From an uncultured Opitutia bacterium (GTDB taxonomy: Bacteria > Verrucomicrobiota > Verrucomicrobiia > Opitutales > Coraliomargaritaceae): DNA of 64,000 nt. The stretch lies in NCBI GenBank assembly GCA_937136395.1, contig CAKZOI010000021.1:206261-270260 (forward strand), read 5' to 3'. The position numbers and the translations under genes were made by a program. A model generated the notes under the pieces. The model ran no database searches. It had not been told where the DNA came from and saw nothing but the letters and a program-made list of their open reading frames with translations. Below are positions 9,813-18,482 of the stretch, piece by piece (position 1 is the first letter of the stretch; every line of letters starts with the position of its first letter).

Positions 9813-10910
9813 CTAGCGATCGACACGTGCGCCACCGCCAGCCTTGATTTTCTTCACTTCTTTTAGTGAGGCCATTGTGGTGTCACCCGGAGTGGTCATC
9901 GCCAACGCGCCGTGCACGCAGCCATAGTCTGCAGCTTCTTGTGGGTCGTTCTCAGAAAGGAATCCGTAGATCAAACCCGAAGCAAAACTGTCGCCACCGC
10001 CCACACGGTCCATGATTTCAAGTTCTGGGAACTGCATGGACTCGTAGAACTCGCCGTCATGCCAAACCATCGCCGCCCAGTCATTTACAGTCGCTGTTTT
10101 AACCGCGCGAAGTGTGGTTGCGGTTGCTTGGAAATTCGGGAATTCCTTAATCGCTGTGCCGATCATACTTTTGAACGCTTCGACAGGGATGTGGGAGATG
10201 TTCTCGTCCACACCTTCGACTTCAAATCCAAGGCAGGCTGTAAAGTCTTCTTCATTGCCGATCATGACGTCGACGTATCTTGCAATTTCACGGTTCACTT
10301 CTTGGCACTTAGCCAATCCACCGAAATCTTTCCAAAGGGAAGGGCGGTAGTTTAAGTCATAACTCACGATCGTGCCATGCTTCTTTGCGCATTTCACTGC
10401 TTCCAAAACCACCTCTGGAGTGCTTTCGCTCAGTGCTGCGTAGATGCCACCAGTGTGGAACCATTGCGCACCACGCTTGCCGAAGATCTCTTCCCAGTCG
10501 ATGTCGCCTGGTTTGAGTTGGCTAGCAGCTGTGTTGCCGCGGTCTGGGCAACCGACGGCGCCGCGTATACCGAACCCGCGCTCGGTGAAATTCATACCAT
10601 TGCGAACAGTGCGCCCGATGCCATCGTAGTCCACCCATTTGATGAATTGCGTGTCCACGCCGCCTTGGAGAATGAAATCCTCGACCAGACGTCCCACTGG
10701 ATTGTCGGCAAACGCAGTCACGACTGCTGTCTTGAGACCAAAGCAACGACGAAGTCCACGAGCGACATTATATTCACCGCCGCCTTCCCAGGCAGTAAAT
10801 TGACGAGCGGTATGCACACGCCCTTCACCGGGATCGAGGCGCAACATCACCTCACCGAGGGAGATGCAGCCGTATTCACAAGAGTCAGCAGATTTAATTT
10901 GGATAGCCAT
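9813..10910 (-). CDS. kdgK: 2-keto-3-deoxygluconate kinase (PfkB family)
   Basis: A 365-residue ribokinase-fold sugar kinase. The N-terminal GGGEYNVARGLRR block and the C-terminal GGGDSFASGLIYG anion-hole/catalytic-Asp motif define the PfkB family. Substrate assignment rests on context: eda begins 34 bp downstream on the same strand and a sugar-type regulator diverges upstream. It probably phosphorylates KDG from alginate, pectin or other uronates. Some PfkB members with this layout act on related keto-sugars, so the substrate is inferred. Confidence 0.85.
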   Translation of the reverse strand: MAIQIKSADSCEYGCISLGEVMLRLDPGEGRVHTARQFTAWEGGGEYNVARGLRRCFGLKTAVVTAFADNPVGRLVEDFILQGGVDTQFIKWVDYDGIGRTVRNGMNFTERGFGIRGAVGCPDRGNTAASQLKPGDIDWEEIFGKRGAQWFHTGGIYAALSESTPEVVLEAVKCAKKHGTIVSYDLNYRPSLWKDFGGLAKCQEVNREIARYVDVMIGNEEDFTACLGFEVEGVDENISHIPVEAFKSMIGTAIKEFPNFQATATTLRAVKTATVNDWAAMVWHDGEFYESMQFPELEIMDRVGGGDSFASGLIYGFLSENDPQEAADYGCVHGALAMTTPGDTTMASLKEVKKIKAGGGARVDR

Positions 10911-11000
10911 AGGAGTATGTTGATTGAGTTGAATATTCGAAAAACGGCAAATCTATCAAAAGTAGCCGGTAATTAAAATTGCATAAATTCTAGTTCTTTT

Positions 11001-11010
11001 GCAAATTTGC
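11001..11010. promoter_or_regulatory. Palindrome upstream of the KDG-module regulator (candidate operator)
   Basis: GCAAATTTGC is a perfect 10-bp palindrome ending 3 bp before ATG 11014, in the divergent kdgK/regulator gap. A site this close to the start could serve autorepression. No binding evidence. Confidence 0.3.
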
Positions 11011-11013
11011 GCA

Positions 11014-12117
11014 ATGGCGCGAACAAAGCATGTATTAATGGTATTGGGTAGTTATGACCAATCAGCACACGAGGGGATTGCTCGGTATGCGCGACAGCAC
11101 GGTTGGCACCTAAATGTAAGCATTCTAAAAGACTTCCAATTACCAGAACATTGGCAGGGGGATGGCATTATTACTTCGCTAAATTCTAGCCGGCAACTGG
11201 AGGACTTTGTATTGAACGCCAATGTGCCTACAGTAGATCTTTCCATTTGGCGGGAAGACATTGATTTACCGCGAGTGGCGGCGGATAACGCCGCGATTGG
11301 GCGACTGGGCGCAATGCACTTTATTGAGTTGGGACATAAGAATTGCGCTTGGTTCGGGCTCGCAAGTAATCCTGCAAGCCGAGCACGCTTCAAGGCCTAT
11401 CATGACTGCTTACAAGAGGTGGGCATTGACTGTATGCGGCTCGATACGGTGCGTCCTCAGGATGCGGCGTATATGACTGAGCGGTTGCTTGCGCTGCCGA
11501 AGCCCTGCGCAATCTATACGAAAAGCGATTACGATTCGGCTTGGGTTTCGAACTTGTGCTATGACGCAGGGCTCAAGGTTCCTGACGACGTCGCGATACT
11601 AGGTGCGGATGATAATTCGCTCATTTGCAACAGTCAGTCGGTGTCCTTGTCTAGCGTGCGCTACGATTTGTCAAAAATCGGCTTTGAAGGGGCAAAGATG
11701 CTGGACCAATTAATGAAAGGCGACGCTCTAAAACAGCGACTCGTGCTCATCCCGCCAACAGGTATCACGATACGCCAAAGCACGGACGCGATCGCGGTGC
11801 TGGATCCGTTTATTCGTCAGGTCTTACTGTATCTGCGTGAAAACTTCCGTAAATCGATCGGCACAAAAGATCTCGCTGAGCACTTCCGAGTCAGTCGAAG
11901 GCACTTGGAAAGTAAGTTTCGCGAGAATATGAGCAGCAGCATCCGTGAATATCTGATCGGCTTGCGCCTCAATGAAGCGAAGGCGCAATTGCAATTTACC
12001 GATGAACCTGTGGAAACCATTGCTGCGCTGACAGGCTTTTGCCATGCGCCACATTTCAGCAGCACGTTTAAAAAGCACTTCGGTATTTCACCGACAAATT
12101 ACCGTAAACAAACCTAG
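11014..12117 (+). CDS. XylR-like AraC-family regulator of the KDG module
   Basis: 367 residues with the same two-part layout as the xylR product at 3326: a LacI/periplasmic-binding sensor (for example DVAILGADDNSLICNSQSVSLSSVRYD) and a C-terminal AraC double HTH (TKDLAEHFRVSRRHLESKF and IAALTGFCHAPHFSSTFKKHFGISPTNYR). It is divergent from kdgK-eda and likely senses a uronate or KDG-type ligand. I chose ATG 11014 over an in-frame TTG at 10999. It is a diverged paralogue of the xylose regulator, not a recent duplicate. Confidence 0.8.
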   Translation: MARTKHVLMVLGSYDQSAHEGIARYARQHGWHLNVSILKDFQLPEHWQGDGIITSLNSSRQLEDFVLNANVPTVDLSIWREDIDLPRVAADNAAIGRLGAMHFIELGHKNCAWFGLASNPASRARFKAYHDCLQEVGIDCMRLDTVRPQDAAYMTERLLALPKPCAIYTKSDYDSAWVSNLCYDAGLKVPDDVAILGADDNSLICNSQSVSLSSVRYDLSKIGFEGAKMLDQLMKGDALKQRLVLIPPTGITIRQSTDAIAVLDPFIRQVLLYLRENFRKSIGTKDLAEHFRVSRRHLESKFRENMSSSIREYLIGLRLNEAKAQLQFTDEPVETIAALTGFCHAPHFSSTFKKHFGISPTNYRKQT

Positions 12118-12139
12118 TCTGCACTGGATGGCTGAATCG

Positions 12140-12607
12140 CTATTTCAAGGAAATTTCGCCCGTTTCAGTCACTGTCGTGGAGGGCATCCATTTAGAAGTG
12201 GTGCCCAATTTGGCCTTAAGGCGATAGGTCCAAGTCTCGCGCGGTTCGTTGATCATCATCGAGATGAAACGCGCGCTGCTGATCATGCCTGCTGCGGAAT
12301 TAACGGAGACCACGGTATCGCTAAAACCTTCAATCGGTGGAATGTTTCTAGCGGTGCCCGTGATTAAGTCGATACCTTCTAGATTGAGCTCATAATAGAG
12401 CCCCTTCAAATTCAAGGTTTCAGCATTCGGATTCACGATGCGTAGTTGCAAGGTAAACTGAAGCGCCGCAGTATCCGTCTCGCTCTTTGTGACACCGACG
12501 ACATCAACCTTCGGCCTTTCGTAATCTCGATCCATTGTTGCGCAGCCACCGAGCAGGGCGACAACTAGGAAAAGGAATGGGCTAACAGGGTTGAATAAAC
12601 TTTTCAT
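12140..12607 (-). CDS. LEA type 2 (WHy)-like lipoprotein
   Basis: A 155-residue lipoprotein with a signal peptide and a lipobox (LLGGC) near residue 22. The mature part has the beta-sandwich pattern of LEA14/WHy proteins: FTLQLRIVNPNAETLNLKGLYYELNLEGIDLITG. This fold occurs in stress proteins and envelope lipoproteins of unknown biochemical role. ATG 12607 is preferred because the longer form to 12664 would bury the signal peptide. It is divergent from the AsmA/YdbH-like gene, hinting at a shared envelope role. Confidence 0.7.
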   Translation of the reverse strand: MKSLFNPVSPFLFLVVALLGGCATMDRDYERPKVDVVGVTKSETDTAALQFTLQLRIVNPNAETLNLKGLYYELNLEGIDLITGTARNIPPIEGFSDTVVSVNSAAGMISSARFISMMINEPRETWTYRLKAKLGTTSKWMPSTTVTETGEISLK

Positions 12608-12769
12608 AGTGTGGTTTCGATAAGGTAGACCGATGAGAGTGGCATTGGTTTCATTGGAGTTCAATACTTGTCATCGTCGTGGATCAAGATTTACCTTATT
12701 GCTCATTGAATACCCTTATAAATATGGCACTTGTGCACACGCCGTCGGCTGGCGAAATGGACCTCTAAA

Positions 12770-14767
12770 ATGCGAAGACGGTGCTTGAAATTTATTGCCT
12801 ACCTATTGCTGTTCTTAGCTGTGTGCTTTGGGCTCCTGCTTTACAATGCCGCGTCGATTTTTGAGCGATTCGCCAACCAAATGCTCGTTGAACGGGGCGG
12901 TGTTATCGAAATTCAGAGCCTATCGATAAGGCCTGAGTCGGGGCTGGTTGTCGTGATTCAGAAATACCAGGAACCGGATGTAACGCTCGAAGATTTAAGG
13001 TTGCAAGTGCCGCTGATGGCACTCCTCGATCATCAGAACCAATTGTCGGTCCAAGTGGAGATTCACAAATGCTCAGTGAAGCGAACACTTGGGGAGGGGG
13101 CTCAGGAGCCAGTAAAGCTCCATGAGCAATTGGATCGATTGCACGAGCGCATCGTCGAAACTTGTCAGACGATTGTCGCCAACGTGAGTCAATTACCACT
13201 TCAAAGTCTTGGCCTGCGGATTGATGATCTACAGGTTTCAGCAAATCAGTTTAGCTACCAATCCTCTCTGACGCTTCAAGTCGATAAACAGGGAGCCGAT
13301 AAACTCGTTTCGACACTTCGATCGGAAGGCGAGTATTTCGGACTACAAGCAAACATCAATATCGATAGCCTGAATCAAACCGTAGCGCTAGATGGTTCGA
13401 TGAGTGCTCGTGACTGGGAGGGCATTTCAAAGAATTACTTAAGCGAATTGACGGCCATACTCTCGCAGAAGAATGCAGAGCTGTATATCGATCCTTTGGG
13501 CGCATCGACCTTCGCCGAAGTATCGGGATACTTTCGTTGGAACGCGCAACAACCGGAGCACTATAATGCCGCGGTTCTGGGCAATGTTGGTCCCTCTGAA
13601 GTATTGATGGATGCACTCGAAGGTAGCACTCAGTCTGCTTCCTTCGGTATCGCGACAAATGGCAATGATGTGTTTCGAGCCTATCTAACGCTTCCACTTG
13701 AGCAGCTGTATGTGGGCACGGAGACCTATGACAGTGGGGAACTTTCACTGCGGATTGAGAATCAGCAATGTCACCTAAAGATGGCTCTTGGCGACAATCT
13801 TGTAGAACTTTCAAGCCGTGGATATACCTCCTTCGTTGAGGGCTTCGGGCAGGTCGATTTTAATACACAGCTCAATAGCCTTGGTTCTGGCTTGATCGGC
13901 TCACTTGCCGCAGAGCTGTTGCCCGCAGATCTTAGTTTTACAGCGAATGCAGGTATGAAAGGGCGTGTAGATGTGGACGCTTGGTCAGTCTTGGCGGCCA
14001 AGTCGGATATTACGTGGAGTCTAAAAGATGTGAGTTGGTCGAGTCAGAGCCTATCCGTAAATGAGCTCTCAGGTGTCGCGCAGGTGGATTACGAAAAAGA
14101 GTTTAAGCAAAACGTCAGCACCACGATCCAAGCTGGTTTGATGCAAGTCGCCGGTGTTGATTTTACGGAGCTCTCACTCGCATTGAGTATGTCCGACCCT
14201 AGTGAATTAGGCATACGTAGTTTTCATGTGAATACAATGGGTGGGAAAATTTACGCGAATGATTTTACGCTCAAGCTTAAGGATCGTTCATCAGATCCCA
14301 TACAGCTAAACTTGGAGCGTATACAACTCGATCAACTCGCAAAGGCGGTGCCACAATTTAAGGGTGAATTGTCTGGCTCCGTATCTGGAGCGCTGATCGT
14401 TCAGTCAAAATCTGCAGCCTTTCAAATCAACGGGGGTGGGCTAGAACTCGACTCTGAGCATGGGGCACGTCTTTCGTATTCAATGAACGGATTGTTGACC
14501 CAAGGCCTCAGGCCAGGCACCGCCGCATATACACAATACCTGCTTGCAGAACGGGCGCTTGAAGATCTTGCACTGCAGCGTTTTAAAATCGATTTCTTTC
14601 CAGATTCAAATGAGACCAAGCCGATACTGTTGACCTTCTATGGCGAATCGACACAGGAGGGCACGATCGTTCCAGTCGATTACACGCTAAACGTGAATGC
14701 CAATGACAGTGCTGGATTGATTCAGTTACTGCAAATGATGCAACGCGGTGAACTGGAACTCAACTAG
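12770..14767 (+). CDS. AsmA/YdbH-like envelope protein
   Basis: 665 residues: an N-terminal membrane anchor (about residues 6-26) followed by a long, repetitive beta-rich region. The C-terminal block has the pattern GALIVQSKSAAFQINGG...LSYSMNGLL seen in YdbH-type (dicarboxylate transport/intermembrane lipid bridge) proteins of the AsmA superfamily. Such proteins span the periplasm and carry phospholipid to the outer membrane. Family assignment is by fold pattern, so moderate. No YnbE- or YdbL-type neighbours are present; the divergent gene encodes a LEA-type lipoprotein instead. Confidence 0.5.
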   Translation: MRRRCLKFIAYLLLFLAVCFGLLLYNAASIFERFANQMLVERGGVIEIQSLSIRPESGLVVVIQKYQEPDVTLEDLRLQVPLMALLDHQNQLSVQVEIHKCSVKRTLGEGAQEPVKLHEQLDRLHERIVETCQTIVANVSQLPLQSLGLRIDDLQVSANQFSYQSSLTLQVDKQGADKLVSTLRSEGEYFGLQANINIDSLNQTVALDGSMSARDWEGISKNYLSELTAILSQKNAELYIDPLGASTFAEVSGYFRWNAQQPEHYNAAVLGNVGPSEVLMDALEGSTQSASFGIATNGNDVFRAYLTLPLEQLYVGTETYDSGELSLRIENQQCHLKMALGDNLVELSSRGYTSFVEGFGQVDFNTQLNSLGSGLIGSLAAELLPADLSFTANAGMKGRVDVDAWSVLAAKSDITWSLKDVSWSSQSLSVNELSGVAQVDYEKEFKQNVSTTIQAGLMQVAGVDFTELSLALSMSDPSELGIRSFHVNTMGGKIYANDFTLKLKDRSSDPIQLNLERIQLDQLAKAVPQFKGELSGSVSGALIVQSKSAAFQINGGGLELDSEHGARLSYSMNGLLTQGLRPGTAAYTQYLLAERALEDLALQRFKIDFFPDSNETKPILLTFYGESTQEGTIVPVDYTLNVNANDSAGLIQLLQMMQRGELELN

Positions 14768-14811
14768 AGTGCGTTGAACTCCAGTCTCGGGGAGGGCAGT
14801 TATATCGTCGA

Positions 14812-15093
14812 CTAAGCCAATTTTGAAATTCGTTCTGCTATTCCTGCTTCGGCGCCTGCTTCAGTTCGGATGAAAAGCTCCTGCAGTCCTTTCGCCGATT
14901 GAGTGGCCGCTTTGATGCCCCCGTCTCCAACGCGCTGCACCTTGACCGATCCTGTTCGACTTTGTTTGCCCAATGATTTCCCGCCATAAGAGTGCCCGAT
15001 AATGACACCAATCACACCCTCCATATTCTCGATTTTATCGATCATACGGCGACACTCTTTCGATGTGCTTTGGTGGCGTCCACGTGAGGGCAT
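14812..15093 (-). CDS. Small conserved protein, possibly DUF2103-like
   Basis: 93 residues, basic N-terminus (MPSRGRHQSTSKECRRMIDKI) followed by a compact alpha/beta stretch with VIGVIIGHSYGGKSLG and GGIKAATQSAKGLQELFIRT. It loosely resembles the DUF2103 proteins, which are annotated as predicted metal-binding. I am not certain of the family. It sits alone between the YdbH-like gene and the rhomboid gene. Confidence 0.5.
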   Translation of the reverse strand: MPSRGRHQSTSKECRRMIDKIENMEGVIGVIIGHSYGGKSLGKQSRTGSVKVQRVGDGGIKAATQSAKGLQELFIRTEAGAEAGIAERISKLA

Positions 15094-15223
15094 GTTACGA
15101 ATGGTTTATCTAAATGAAGAAGTGGACTTGAACCGTTAATAAACGTGCATGAAGGTCAATGGAGAATGGCACTCACTTAGGAAAGTATCCGATGACAAGC
15201 TGAAGCACCGCGCTCATCACTCG

Positions 15224-15901
15224 CTATTGAAACGTTGCGTGCTTAGGCGTCGGAATCAAAGTCGTGCCCAGAACGAAGCCACCGATGAAGCCACCGATAT
15301 GCGCACCAAAAGCAACGCCAGAACGGTCCCCAAGGATTCCGCTGATATCGAGTAAAATGCCTAGCGCAGCAAAAATCATTAATCGTTCTTGGGCAATTGG
15401 ATGAGAGATCGGCCAAACATCTGGGTTGGGTAAGCGCCAACGCAGCGCCATTCCAAAGTAGACACCTTCCAGGCCGAGTAAAGCACCCGATGCGCCAAGG
15501 ACTGGGATCACTGATTCGGGGTCTAGTAAGATTTGCCCGACGCTGCCTGTGATCGCTGTGAATATAAAGATCCCCAAAAACCAAATAGCTCCAAGCTCTC
15601 GCAACACCAACGATCCAAACACCCAGATAAAGACCAGATTCATTGCAATATGCTCCACATCTGCATGCAGAAACGCGGCGCTCAATAAAGTGATGAAGGC
15701 GGGTAACTGATTCGGCTCATAGCCATTAGCGAGGAACTCCTGCCAACTCGCGGTCACTTCAGACGGAACCAACAAAAAGCGATCCATCCAATCATTTCCT
15801 TGCGCGGATAGAATTGCCTCCGCAGTAAACCCCAAAACACAGACCGCAAAAACCACTGCGAATGGCCAATAGGATCGAAGGAAAGTTCTGAATTGAGACA
15901 T
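15224..15901 (-). CDS. Rhomboid-family intramembrane serine protease
   Basis: A 225-residue polytopic membrane protein that cleaves transmembrane substrates within the bilayer. The catalytic Ser is in GASG (S138) and the catalytic His in AHIGG (H201). The HxxxN oxyanion element is H84-N88 (HIAMN). The first hydrophobic segment spans about residues 12-30. The length fits the basic six-helix bacterial form. No substrate candidate is evident nearby. Confidence 0.9.
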   Translation of the reverse strand: MSQFRTFLRSYWPFAVVFAVCVLGFTAEAILSAQGNDWMDRFLLVPSEVTASWQEFLANGYEPNQLPAFITLLSAAFLHADVEHIAMNLVFIWVFGSLVLRELGAIWFLGIFIFTAITGSVGQILLDPESVIPVLGASGALLGLEGVYFGMALRWRLPNPDVWPISHPIAQERLMIFAALGILLDISGILGDRSGVAFGAHIGGFIGGFVLGTTLIPTPKHATFQ

Positions 15902-16052
15902 GAGGATTAATTAAATCGCTAGTGGATGCTAAATCAACCGCTCACTCAGCGAGAGGTTGTCGGTGAGATGAATACATTTAGTTTATCTGACACCTTTGTA
16001 AAGATAGCGCTTGTTATCATTAACGAGCCGCTGCAATGCCTGTATCGTAAGC

Positions 16053-16380
16053 TTACTGCGAATCTCCGGATTCCCCTAAACGAAATCGATGCGTCCGTCC
16101 TTTAAGGAAATTACGTAAAAACTGATCGCCGCATTCCATGTAATGCTTGTGCGATGTCGCACGGAAAAGGGCGCTGACCTCACTTTTGGACACTCGAAAG
16201 CCAACACCTTCCATGGTCTCGATCATATCCGTGTCTTTCATTTCAAAAGCGATGCGCAATTTCCGCAGAATATCATTATTATTGATCGAAGATTTGGATA
16301 CTTTGGTAGCTGGGCGATCGCTCGGGCTACGGCGTTCTAAAATAAGACCATCCAAAAATGCATGAAGGTGATCGAGTTAC
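16053..16380 (-). pseudogene. DUF1456 (YehS-like) gene, N-terminal half missing next to an IS
   Basis: The remaining ~108 codons encode the second of the two DUF1456 repeats: FLDGLILERR, NNDILRKLRIAFEMKDTDMIE, GFRVSKSEVSALFR, and CGDQFLRNFLKGR. Intact family members are about 150-170 residues with two such repeats. Reading upstream, the frame stays recognisable to about LDHLHAFLDGL and then runs into the IS end near 16383. The missing N-terminal repeat is not found on the far side of the IS, so the insertion was accompanied by loss of sequence. A TTG at 16353-16355 gives an open frame, but that codon is the ordinary Leu of the FLDGL motif, so it is probably not a real start. Confidence 0.75.
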
Positions 16381-17340
16381 CCAAACTGGGCCAGAGCTTT
16401 CGTTAGTCTGGATGGGTTAATGATGTGTTCTAAGTTGTAGAGTAAGTCAATGCTGGGGCGCAGGGAGGGCGTAGCCCGACCGGAGGCCCAGCATTGGGTT
16501 GGTGGTTCTTCTTTGATCTCCTCCTTAGCAAACTCAAGAGGCGTGATATATCCAAGAGACCTGTGCGGACGTATATTGTTATACTTCCATAGCCAGTCCT
16601 CGATGACGACACGTGCTTCGGACAGAGTCCATAGCTGCTCTCGGTTCAGGCACTCTTCCCGGAAGCGTGCATTGAAGCTCTCGATGTATCCGTTCTGCCA
16701 CGGACTGCCTGGTTCGATATGAAGCGTCTTGATTTGATTATCTGCCAACTAAGCGCGCAGATCCTTCTCAATGAACTCAGAGCCATTGTCGCTGCGGATA
16801 TGTTCGGGAGCCCCATGGATATCAATCAGCTCTGAGATAATGCGACGCACTTTCCGGGCATTGATCCGCCGGTCCACATAAATACTCAGGCATTCCCGAG
16901 TGAACTCGTCGATTATATTGAGCATTCGTAGCTTCCCTCCACGCACCGTAGTATCGTGAACGAAGTCCCAGGTCCATACATGGCCCACGGTGCGTCGCTT
17001 TAGTCGGCAGCCCGGTAGAGACGCCTTGTCGCCGCTTCTTAGGCTTCTTGGCTGGAACGGCCAGGCCGAGTTCTCGGCGCAGGCGTTGCACCATGCGTGT
17101 GCCAACCTTCCAGCCTTCATCTTTGAGTAACTTCGTCACCTTGGGATACCCCATCTCGGGATGCTGGTTGGAGACGCGTCGCAGGGCTGCCTTGAGCCTG
17201 GCCAGCCATGCATCTGGTTGCTTCGCTTCATAGGCAAAAGTGCTGCGGTGCAGCCCAAAGTGACGACAGGTCGCACGGGCCGTGCAACGTCCCCCGGAAA
17301 CAAACTCTTCAGAGACCTGACGCTTGTGTCCGGGGCTCAT
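16377..17340 (-). pseudogene. IS3-family transposase OrfB, frameshifted and with a nonsense codon
   Basis: The DDE integrase-type transposase is readable in three pieces. The N-terminal part starts at ATG 17340 (MSPGHKRQVSEEFV, then GYPKVTKLLKDEGW). It continues to THRG near 16985, where one extra G shifts the frame before HVWTWDFVHD (first catalytic Asp). The second part runs to SDNGSEFIEKDLRA. There a TAG at 16749-16751 stands where homologues have Trp, followed by LADNQIKTLHIEPGSPWQNGYIESF with the catalytic Glu. Both lesions must be bypassed to make enzyme, so the element is inactive unless complemented in trans. Confidence 0.85.
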
Positions 17341-17657
17341 AACTTTTTTTCAAGCGCCTCCTTCAGCAGCTCTTTGCCGAGCATCTCATCGGCCAACATC
17401 CGCTTGAGCCGGGCGTTCTCACGCTGGAGTTCTTTCAATTGCTTTGCCTGATCAACTTCAAGCATCCCCATCTCACGCTTCCAGCGGTGGAAGGTCTGCT
17501 CGCTGATCTGACGCTCACGACAGACGTCTTGGATCGTCTTGTCACTGCTCTCCGCCTCCCGTAGGATGCGGATCTTCTGTTCGGTTGTGTATCTTTTGCC
17601 TTTCATTGTCTGGTTCCTTTCTAGGGTTCCAGACTAACTTTTCAAGTGGACCAGTTT
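16383..17657 (-). mobile_element. IS3-family (IS407-group-like) insertion sequence, degenerate
   Basis: About 1.27 kb with imperfect terminal inverted repeats. The left end reads CAAACTGGGCCAG...GTTAGTCTGG and the right end, on the minus strand, TAAACTGGTCCAC...GTTAGTCTGG. Outer coordinates are accurate to a few bases. It carries an intact orfA and an orfB broken by a frameshift and an in-frame stop. OrfA and orfB overlap by ATGA behind an A-rich slippery stretch, as usual for IS3. A 10-bp inverted repeat (CAATGCTGGG at 16448 and CCCAGCATTG at 16488) lies near the left end. I see no clear target-site duplication. Confidence 0.85.
17337..17606 (-). CDS. IS3-family transposase OrfA
   Basis: 89 residues with a helix-turn-helix (TTEQKIRILREAESSDKTIQDVCRE..ISEQTFHRWK) and a C-terminal leucine-zipper-like coiled coil (KQLKELQRENARLKRML). 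This matches IS3-family OrfA, which binds the element ends. It ends with GAA AAA AAG TTA TGA, overlapping the orfB start. The A-run is the usual -1 frameshift site that would make OrfAB. The frame is intact. Confidence 0.88.
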   Translation of the reverse strand: MKGKRYTTEQKIRILREAESSDKTIQDVCRERQISEQTFHRWKREMGMLEVDQAKQLKELQRENARLKRMLADEMLGKELLKEALEKKL

Positions 17658-17978
17658 AAGCCACCTCGACCAGTCCAAGGTTGACTATTGAATGACTTCC
17701 AAAAGGGGACTTTGATGGTGGAATCGTTGAGCTTTTTAATTGGGGCGAATTAGCCATAATTAAAGTCGGCTGAGGGTGGATCTGCGATGAGATCCATGAG
17801 GGCGGAGTCGCTCCTCTCCATTCATTCTTGAAATCCAGGCAAAAAAAAGACGCGCCCTTTATGTGCATTCTCCATGGGGACCAGAGGCACGGCGCGTGTG
17901 TTACCTCTAAAAGTTAAAATTAATCCCAAAAAGTGCAAGGATTTGTGCGTGCACTGAGATGGGGAGGTTCTATATCTA
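17658..17978. other. Intergenic DNA with a structured terminator-like element
   Basis: No convincing gene. On the minus strand, ACGCGCC (complement of 17891-17897) pairs with GGCGCGT (complement of 17850-17856). An inner GTGC/GCAC stem lies between them, and eight T residues follow on that strand (the A-run at 17841-17848). This looks like a long rho-independent terminator or a small structured RNA pointing towards the IS. No minus-strand gene lies upstream that would obviously need it. Confidence 0.4.
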
Positions 17979-18482
17979 ATGTTAATGGAATTTTCGAGGC
18001 GGCGGTTTGTGATTGGGAGTTTGGTGCTGGGGTGTTCGACCTTGGTGGGGCGCTTGTGTGGGCAGACGGTTTCTTTGCCTCGTTTGGAACTTGCTTTGCA
18101 GGCTTGGGTAGAGACTTTGTTGCCGTCGGATGAGGGCTCTCTTGGTGCGGGTCGTTTGAATGTGCATCTGGATGTGATCGAACTGGCGAGTGAGAATAAA
18201 CAGTATCAACAGTTGTTGGAAATTGGTATCCGTTGGGCGGATACTGAAGCGCGGAAGCTCGGTGTGGAGGGTTTTGCTGAGCTGTCTCCGGAGCAGGCGG
18301 AAGGGCTGGTGAGTCTTGCTGAATCGATGGGCCTACAAAGTATGCCTGGTTTGTTTTTTTATCATACGCTGAAGGATGCGAAGCGGGTGTATTTTGCACG
18401 TAAAGGATCGTGGGGCGGCGTGGGCTTTCCGCATGCGCCTCAACCCTTGGGCTACATGGATTACACGGAGGCGCCTAAATGA
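17979..18482 (+). CDS. Gluconate 2-dehydrogenase subunit 3-like protein, Tat-exported
   Basis: A 167-residue small subunit of a GMC-type dehydrogenase. The N-terminus has a twin-arginine signal (SRRRFVIGS) followed by a hydrophobic stretch. The mature part fits the Gluconate_2-dh3 family, which accompanies and helps export the FAD subunit. Its last codon overlaps the start of the GMC oxidoreductase gene by 4 bp (ATGA), so the two are translationally coupled. The FAD protein lacks a Tat signal, so co-export through this subunit is likely. Confidence 0.82.
   Translation: MLMEFSRRRFVIGSLVLGCSTLVGRLCGQTVSLPRLELALQAWVETLLPSDEGSLGAGRLNVHLDVIELASENKQYQQLLEIGIRWADTEARKLGVEGFAELSPEQAEGLVSLAESMGLQSMPGLFFYHTLKDAKRVYFARKGSWGGVGFPHAPQPLGYMDYTEAPK

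Noticed and set aside
13356..13814. Minus-strand frame within the AsmA/YdbH-like gene
   Set aside because: No domain or start signal; the plus-strand frame is continuous and anchored.
16353..16355. TTG as start of a small DUF1456 gene
   Set aside because: It is the Leu codon of the conserved FLDGL motif, so it more likely marks a truncation.
17656..17868. Possible small gene right of the IS
   Set aside because: No domain, and no continuation of the DUF1456 gene; it covers a terminator-like structure.
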